In this document: piece after piece, positions 59,236 through 64,000 of the stretch
Numbering within the stretch: the first letter of the stretch is position 1
Layout of the letters: every line of letters begins with the position of its first letter
Source of the DNA: Natronomonas aquatica
Lineage (GTDB): Archaea; Halobacteriota; Halobacteria; Halobacteriales; Haloarculaceae
Assembly: GCF_024449025.1 (NCBI RefSeq)
Contig: NZ_JAHLKM010000005.1
Location: forward strand, 49,605 to 113,604
Direction of reading: 5' to 3'
DNA length: 64,000 nucleotides
The notes under the pieces: model-generated
Databases searched by the model: none
What the model saw: the letters and a program-made list of their open reading frames with translations, nothing else
Told to the model about the DNA's origin: nothing
Translations under genes and position numbers: made by a program

Positions 59236-59802
59236 CTAGTCCCGTCGGTCCAGAGTCGCCATCGCACCCGTAAGTGTCACGAGACCTCCGAGGACGAGAA
59301 CTCGGAGTGCGACCCCCGACATCGCTTCCGTCATCAGGAGCGTTCCGATCGTAACCACCGCCCCGAGTAACATCAAAATGAGCCCGAGAACACGAATCGG
59401 GACCGCTCGCATCGCCGTCGCCGCCGCTACGGCGAGAGCTGCGGTTCGTGACTGTTCGAGCGAACGGTTCAGTTTGGGGAGGATCCGATCGAGCACAGCA
59501 ATAAATGGCCCTACCGTCCATGTCTCCCGTAAGTCGATCACGATCACCTCCGGGTCCGGTTCCGCCGTGAACCACTGGGAGAGAAATGAGCCACGTACGT
59601 AGCGTCCGAGTTGAGCGCTCCACGACCGTACGGCGCCGACGATACGGGATCCAGACTGATAGAGAACCGAAGCACGCACGTAGGGCCTAGCCTGGGCTAT
59701 CCACGACTGTACGGCACTGACGATACGGGACCCAGAGAGCGCTTGTGTGGCCGTCTGTCGGAATACTTCGCGGGCCGATCGCGGTTCCGAAGCCTCTGTC
59801 AC
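59236..59802 (-). CDS. Hypothetical membrane protein with an internal repeat
   Basis: The 188-residue protein starts at GTG 59802. It carries a 27-residue repeat: SGSRIVSAVQSWIAQARPYV (from about residue 23) and SGSRIVGAVRSWSAQLGRYV (from about 50). The region IVIDLRETWTVGPFIAVLDRI follows, then two C-terminal membrane helices (AVPIRVLGLILMLLGAVVTI; GVALRVLVLGGLVTLTG). No known family is recognised. The gene follows the DUF4330 gene with 2 bp between, so they form an operon, probably acting together at the membrane. Confidence 0.6.
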   Translation of the reverse strand: MTEASEPRSAREVFRQTATQALSGSRIVSAVQSWIAQARPYVRASVLYQSGSRIVGAVRSWSAQLGRYVRGSFLSQWFTAEPDPEVIVIDLRETWTVGPFIAVLDRILPKLNRSLEQSRTAALAVAAATAMRAVPIRVLGLILMLLGAVVTIGTLLMTEAMSGVALRVLVLGGLVTLTGAMATLDRRD

Positions 59803-59804
59803 CG

Positions 59805-60632
59805 TTACTCACCTCTATTGATCACGGTTGTCTCGACGGTCACCGTTCCGAGATCAAGCGTCGTCTGAGACCCGACACGGAGGGGTTCGCCCTTGAACTG
59901 GGGCCCCGAACTCGTCTCACGAACGAGCAGGTCGGCGGTGATCGTCACCTCACGGTCGGTTGGGTGTTCGACCACATTGACTGATCCGTCATCAGCAACC
60001 GCGATGAGGGGGGAAGGCTCTGTGTCCACGTCGGTGACACGGGCGATAGTGCGGTCGCCGATCCGCTCGGTCAAGCCAGGGGCGATGGCTTCAGCGATAT
60101 CCGCATCAACCTCCTGCATGCGAAGAGTCACGGTTCGCATCCTGGACTCCATCGCAAGCGTGTCACGCTCACCGATGGCTCGAATCTGGCCGTCTACCTT
60201 GTATACATCCGTTGAGATGCTAAGTGTTCGTCCCAGCCGTGGTGGCGCATTCCCGTACATGAGACGCCCGTTGGTCACCTCGCCGGTCAGGTTAACACGG
60301 AGAAATACTCGGACAGCATCGTCCTGTGGAGTGAGATGTACGTCGGTGATCCGGAGCTGTGCGGCGCCCCCTGGCGCGTACGTGTCGCCTTCGTTGATCG
60401 CAGACGCGATGTAGTTTGGCTGCGTACCGAGATCAAGCGTCACATACGTTGTCTCCGTTTCCGGCTCCGACTCGGATTCCGGGGACGGACTGTCCGGAGA
60501 ACCGTCCGAAGGACTGTCAAAGAAAACGAACGCGCCGCCGCCCACAATCACGGCAACAATCAAAACTACGACGAGTGCATCAACGATGTTGACAATTCCG
60601 AGGAAGTTTCCCTCGTCATCAATCAGCCCCAT
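59805..60632 (-). CDS. DUF4330-like membrane-anchored protein
   Basis: This 275-residue protein has one N-terminal membrane helix (NIVDALVVVLIVAVIVGGGAFVF), an acidic Pro/Ser-rich linker (SPSDGSPDSPSPESESEPET), then an extracytoplasmic beta-rich domain with VTLDLGTQPNYIASAINEGD and GAAQLRITDVHLTPQDDAVRV. The start MGLIDDEGNFLGIVNIVD is characteristic of DUF4330 proteins. Such genes often sit beside exopolysaccharide genes, as here. The function is unknown. ATG 60632 is chosen over 60668. Confidence 0.72.
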   Translation of the reverse strand: MGLIDDEGNFLGIVNIVDALVVVLIVAVIVGGGAFVFFDSPSDGSPDSPSPESESEPETETTYVTLDLGTQPNYIASAINEGDTYAPGGAAQLRITDVHLTPQDDAVRVFLRVNLTGEVTNGRLMYGNAPPRLGRTLSISTDVYKVDGQIRAIGERDTLAMESRMRTVTLRMQEVDADIAEAIAPGLTERIGDRTIARVTDVDTEPSPLIAVADDGSVNVVEHPTDREVTITADLLVRETSSGPQFKGEPLRVGSQTTLDLGTVTVETTVINRGE

Positions 60633-60814
60633 CGATAACCCCCAGAGCGTGACATTAGTGACTCCCACTCAATAAGCGAATAAAACGGTAACGCTATCGG
60701 AGAGTTGGATGCGTGTCTATCAAAATCAAGTGTATTAGCAGTTGACACTAGATGGGCGACGCCTGAAAACCAGAACATAGTTATTAAAACGTCTTGATCA
60801 CTAATCGCGCAGTA

Positions 60815-62224
60815 ATGGAGACCGGCTGGCGCTATCGGCTCGTGAGCGTCCTTGGCGTCGCCGTACTCACAGCTGTCAGCGTTGTCGCCCTGAACAACGG
60901 GACTGTTCAAACAGCCGTGACATCGCTGCCGGTCCTGTCGCGGCTGCCGAAAAATCCACCGAGGGGAGTCGAATTCTCGCTTGAGGTGCTGTTGACTGTC
61001 GCCGTGGTAACTGGGGCGTTTCTCCCGCTATACAAGCCGCGACCACGGCGGATCCTCGATATCATCGCGCTCACCCACAAGCGGGCCCTCGTCGCTGTAT
61101 TTGCGCTGGCGACGATCGGGTATTTCGATTATACCTACAAGCTGCCCCGGCTCACACTCCTGTTGATGACGCCAATCCTGCTGGCCGTGCTGCCGCTGTG
61201 GTTCGTCTGGCTTCGCCAGCCCGACACGCAAACCGAGCGGGCAGTCGTTGTCGGCGACGACATCGACGCGATCAGGCAGGTCGTTGCAACGGTCGACGCC
61301 CAACTGCTTGGGTATCTCTGTTCGACGTCCACGCTGGCGAGGAACAGACGCGACGACGTCGGACAAGTCATTTCGGATGGCGCCGGGGCCGTGGACATCG
61401 ATCGACTCGGCGGGCTCTCGCGGCTTGAGGATGTCCTCGTCAAGTACGATATCGACACCGCCGTGTTGGCGTTCGCAGAGGCCGATCGAGCGGAGTTCTT
61501 CGGTGCGCTGGACGCGTGTTATGAACACGGTGTCGACGCGAAGGTGCACCGCGATCACGCCGACGCGGTATTGAGCGGAGGTGGGACTGCGGGCCCGCTC
61601 GTCGATGTCGAGATCGAGCCGTGGGATATACAAGACCACCTGTGGAAACGCGCGTTCGATGTGGTCTTTTCGCTCGTCGGCCTACTGGTGTTGCTGCCTG
61701 TCGTCGCAGGAATCGCCGTAGCGATCAAACTAGAGGACGGGGGCCCGATCCTGTACAGCCAAGAACGGACCGCCGTGTTCGGTGAGACGTTTACCGTATT
61801 CAAGTTCCGAACGATGAGCCCCGACGGCGAATCCTCAACACCCGTCAACGACGAGGAAAACGACCGGATCACGCGTGTCGGGCGCGTGTTGCGCAGGACG
61901 CATCTGGACGAAATCCCGCAGTTGTGGTCAATCCTCCGTGGCCAGATGAGTGTCGTCGGCCCGCGGGCGGTATGGACCGAAGAGGAACACCTCTTGGAGG
62001 AAGATTCGGAGATGTGGCGAAAGCGGTGGTTCGTCAAGCCCGGACTGACAGGGCTAGCCCAGATCAATGACGCGAGCAGCTTAGAACCAGCCGAGAAGTT
62101 ACGATACGATCTGCAGTACGTCCGCGAGCAATCGCTTCAGTACGATCTGAAAATCGTAGCCCGACAGCTATGGAAGGTGGCAGCCGACGTATGGAAGACG
62201 CTTTTCGGACCAGAGGATTCCTGA
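60815..62224 (+). CDS. Polyprenyl-phosphate sugar-1-phosphate transferase (bacterial sugar transferase family)
   Basis: This 469-residue protein has several N-terminal membrane helices (about 1-135), a cytoplasmic region with a Rossmann-like stretch (ERAVVVGDDIDAIRQVVATV), and the C-terminal catalytic domain (about 270-450): KRAFDVVFSLVGLLVLLPVV, YSQERTAVFGETFTVFKFRTM, RTHLDEIPQLWSILRGQMSVVGPR and KPGLTGLAQIN. These are the marks of the WbaP/ExoY type, which starts glycan assembly by attaching sugar phosphate to the lipid carrier. The ATG 60815 follows TTATTAAAA at 60781. It is followed by a truncated gene at 62224 with an overlapping start. Confidence 0.9.
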   Translation: METGWRYRLVSVLGVAVLTAVSVVALNNGTVQTAVTSLPVLSRLPKNPPRGVEFSLEVLLTVAVVTGAFLPLYKPRPRRILDIIALTHKRALVAVFALATIGYFDYTYKLPRLTLLLMTPILLAVLPLWFVWLRQPDTQTERAVVVGDDIDAIRQVVATVDAQLLGYLCSTSTLARNRRDDVGQVISDGAGAVDIDRLGGLSRLEDVLVKYDIDTAVLAFAEADRAEFFGALDACYEHGVDAKVHRDHADAVLSGGGTAGPLVDVEIEPWDIQDHLWKRAFDVVFSLVGLLVLLPVVAGIAVAIKLEDGGPILYSQERTAVFGETFTVFKFRTMSPDGESSTPVNDEENDRITRVGRVLRRTHLDEIPQLWSILRGQMSVVGPRAVWTEEEHLLEEDSEMWRKRWFVKPGLTGLAQINDASSLEPAEKLRYDLQYVREQSLQYDLKIVARQLWKVAADVWKTLFGPEDS

Positions 62225-62328
62225 TGAACGGAACATCTTCGATGCCATTCCTCGACGAGGTCGTCTTCATTGCGCAGCGTGTCATAGAATCCTTTACAGT
62301 CGATTTACTACGGTACAACCGGAGGTAA
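62224..62328 (+). pseudogene. Truncated gene, 34-residue stub cut by an insertion element
   Basis: An ATG overlaps the sugar-transferase stop (TGATG). The frame reads MNGTSSMPFLDEVVFIAQRV then IESFTVDLLRYNRR and stops at TAA, where the right end of the third TnpB element starts. Translational coupling and the abrupt end suggest the next gene of the polysaccharide operon was cut. The peptide is too short to identify. Confidence 0.4.
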
Positions 62329-63767
62329 ACTACCCTACTTCGCTCGGGGGCAACCGCCCCGCTCGCTCGTTGAGGGTAGGGCTTTCGCGTGGACTCCCGT
62401 TCTACGCCGCATCAACGGCGGGAAGGTTGTACTCTCCACTCACGTTCAGCGTCCCGCGATTCAAGCGCACGTCTACGGGTGCGCCTCCGTCATCTGCGTT
62501 TTGCCGACGCCGGAGGTACTGAAGGCCGATGTTCTTGGAAGCGTTGTAGTCGGCGTGGTTCTGGTAGCCACAGTCCTGACACTCGAAGTCCTCGTCGTGG
62601 CGGTTGTCGTTGTGGGTAAACCCACAAGTTGAACACCGTTTCGAGGTGTTCCGTGGGTCCACTTGGACGGCTTCGACACCCTGCTCTTTGGCTTTGTATT
62701 CGACGTACTCGTAGAGGCGACGGAACGCCCACAGATGGTGCCACGACGCCTTTGGCACGTTCTCACGAATGTCGGTCAGGTCCTCGAACACGATATGCGA
62801 ACAGTCGTGTTCGGTGGCTTCGGCTACGATTTCGTTGGCGACACGGTGCAGGAATATTTCGAAGCGCCCGTCCTCCTTGCGCTTGACGCCTGCTATTGCG
62901 TCATGTGCCGCCCGTGTCCCGCACTGCTGGAGGTCGTCACGTCGCTTCTCGTACTCTTGCTTCCAGTGGTTGAACTCGGCTGCCGACCAGAACCGTCCGG
63001 TCGAAGCGACCGCGAGTTGATTCACACCGAGGTCCACACCGAGGACTGTTCTGTGCCCGGTGCCGGTGTCGTCGTCCTTTTTGAGCATCGACGCATGGAG
63101 ATACCAGTCGCCGTCGCGTCGATGGAGTGTTGCCCGCCGAAACTCGTAGTTCTCGTTGGCGACGTACTTTGTCGGCGGTGTGTCGTCGTCCTCGGGGAGA
63201 ATGTAGTCGCACTCGATTCGTCCGTCCACAGTCGAGAGCGAAACGTGGTCACGGTGGAACGTGGCACTTCGCTTGTCGTAGACGGCGGTATCAGTCGTGA
63301 ACGTCGGACGAGACGTATCTTGGCCGTTTTTGAGCCGTTCGACGCCGCTCTTGATGGCTTCAACGGCTTGGCGTATCCCTTTCTGGACGAGATTTGCGGT
63401 CAACTCCGTATCCTCGCGTAGTTGGCCGTACAGCGCATCTTCAGCCTTCGCTTTCGATGTAACGTGGTAGCCGTCGTCGCCGTGCCAGCACCATTCGCTT
63501 GCGGTGTTGGCACAGTATTTGAATTGCTCGACGGTCTCCCGCAGGTGTTCATTCGCGCCTTCGGGTGTGTCGAGTTTGATTACGGCGGTTCGACGGGACT
63601 CCACGATATTTCACATATATGCTTTCAGTTACTTAATAATTGGGAGTTAGCAGGCAAGAATCTGGTCGCCAGTTAGTACCGTGTCGGCTTCCTCCCCACC
63701 CTACTCGCTTGTGCTTCCGCCGGAGCCGGAAGCCCGGCGCTCCTTAAGGGTGGGGCCTCCGCCTCGA
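62329..63767 (-). mobile_element. IS200/IS605-group element, TnpB-only (third)
   Basis: The right end at about 62330-62400 is a long stem-loop: CTACCCT paired with AGGGTAG, enclosing GGGGC/GCCCC, followed by GTGGACTCCCG. The left end (63681-63767) is GTGTCGGCTTCCTCCCCACCCT with the pairing arm AGGGTGGGG and GCCTCGAATT. It matches the left-end design of the element at 57.8-59.2 kb. It holds one tnpB and no tnpA. It lies at the end of the sugar transferase operon. Confidence 0.85.
62402..63604 (-). CDS. tnpB: TnpB RNA-guided endonuclease
   Basis: This 400-residue protein has Asp191 (LGVDLGVNQLAV), Glu274 (IVFEDLTDIRE) and Asp352 (HADYNASKNIG), plus a full zinc ribbon (Cys324, Cys327, Cys342, Cys345: CSTCGFT...CQDCGYQ). 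It begins MESRRTAVIKLDTPEG. All catalytic and zinc positions are canonical, so activity is likely. It is closer to the 408-residue TnpB than to the 442-residue one. The guide-RNA region would be about the last 150 bp of the gene and the right end (62550 leftward to 62330). Confidence 0.94.
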   Translation of the reverse strand: MESRRTAVIKLDTPEGANEHLRETVEQFKYCANTASEWCWHGDDGYHVTSKAKAEDALYGQLREDTELTANLVQKGIRQAVEAIKSGVERLKNGQDTSRPTFTTDTAVYDKRSATFHRDHVSLSTVDGRIECDYILPEDDDTPPTKYVANENYEFRRATLHRRDGDWYLHASMLKKDDDTGTGHRTVLGVDLGVNQLAVASTGRFWSAAEFNHWKQEYEKRRDDLQQCGTRAAHDAIAGVKRKEDGRFEIFLHRVANEIVAEATEHDCSHIVFEDLTDIRENVPKASWHHLWAFRRLYEYVEYKAKEQGVEAVQVDPRNTSKRCSTCGFTHNDNRHDEDFECQDCGYQNHADYNASKNIGLQYLRRRQNADDGGAPVDVRLNRGTLNVSGEYNLPAVDAA

Positions 63768-63864
63768 ATTAGTGAATTAGCCGCACAGTGTATCACCTAC
63801 TGGGTCGTTCTTAGCGGCATTAGTAACTACATAACAAGGTATGAAGCAGCATGATTTCTGAGAT

Positions 63865-63996
63865 ATGAGCGTATATGGTGGATTGCATCTGATTGCACTC
63901 GGAGGGTTTCTTTGGATTTTGGCTATTAGCGTGGTCTGGATGCTCTTGTACGCATATGGCGAAAAGAACGGAACTGTTTCAGTTCCCTCGAAGTAG
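63865..63996 (+). CDS. Small single-helix membrane protein (43 residues)
   Basis: The frame encodes MSVYGGLHLIALGGFLWILA, then ISVVWMLLYAYG and a polar tail EKNGTVSVPSK. One long hydrophobic helix (about 8-32) flanked by polar ends is plausible for a haloarchaeal small membrane protein. There is no homology evidence. It lies about 100 bp beyond the third TnpB element and just inside the window edge. Confidence 0.4.
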   Translation: MSVYGGLHLIALGGFLWILAISVVWMLLYAYGEKNGTVSVPSK

Positions 63997-64000
63997 AGAC

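Overview
The window is chromosomal DNA from a halophilic archaeon (class Halobacteria). The evidence is the acidic proteome, high GC in the core genes with frequent CGATC words, leaderless-type promoters (TATA box about 25 bp before the start codon), an archaeal thermosome, aIF1/SUI1, PriL, a tandem histone, an archaeal CCA enzyme, an intron-containing tRNA-Met, and an S-layer glycoprotein with a PGF-CTERM tail. The genus cannot be fixed from this alone. || Layout. 1-9.9 kb is core: a RimI-like acetyltransferase, a DUF309 protein, a degenerate histidine-kinase-like membrane protein, a thioesterase, tRNA-Arg, then Rpa2, histone, histone deacetylase, CCA enzyme, tRNA-Asn, and a metzincin lipoprotein. 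9.95-21.3 kb is an accessory block starting at an intron-bearing tRNA-Met. About 200 bp of sequence from the tRNA 3' end onward is repeated 5.5 kb downstream. Between the copies lie a soluble chemotaxis transducer, a DICT-domain protein and a REC-PAS-kinase, all lower in GC than the core. Beyond the second copy are a broken PAS fragment, a large membrane histidine kinase carrying a canonical LOV blue-light domain, and a TnpB insertion element. || 21.3-45.6 kb is again mostly core or conserved haloarchaeal genes: a LarA-like protein, an MFS transporter, the thermosome, several family-of-unknown-function proteins, Dph6, a sugar nucleotidyltransferase, aIF1, Nudix, SWIM and kinase genes, tRNA-Ser, RidA, a glutaredoxin/redoxin pair, PriL and an amidase. 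It is interrupted by a 370-bp TnpB-derived miniature element at 30.07 kb and by scars beside tRNA-Ser (an insertion-element end and a 21-bp duplicate of the tRNA 3' end). || 45.7-64 kb is the cell-surface region: a VapC-type toxin with an HTH partner, the S-layer glycoprotein with a long Glu-Asp-Gly stalk, a duplicated DUF2391 membrane protein, a surface-domain protein followed by a ruined RND transporter, UppP, an STT3/AglB-like membrane protein, and a polyprenyl sugar transferase. Two related TnpB elements in the same orientation cut into this polysaccharide/glycosylation block. They appear to have removed the genes next to the STT3-like and sugar-transferase genes. || Working together: Rpa2, histone and deacetylase form a chromatin/DNA-binding cluster; thermosome and redox genes are housekeeping; the tRNA-Met block is a sensory (taxis, light, two-component) cassette; UppP, the STT3-like protein, the sugar transferase and the S-layer protein are parts of surface glycan assembly. 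No CRISPR array, rRNA or replication-origin gene was seen.
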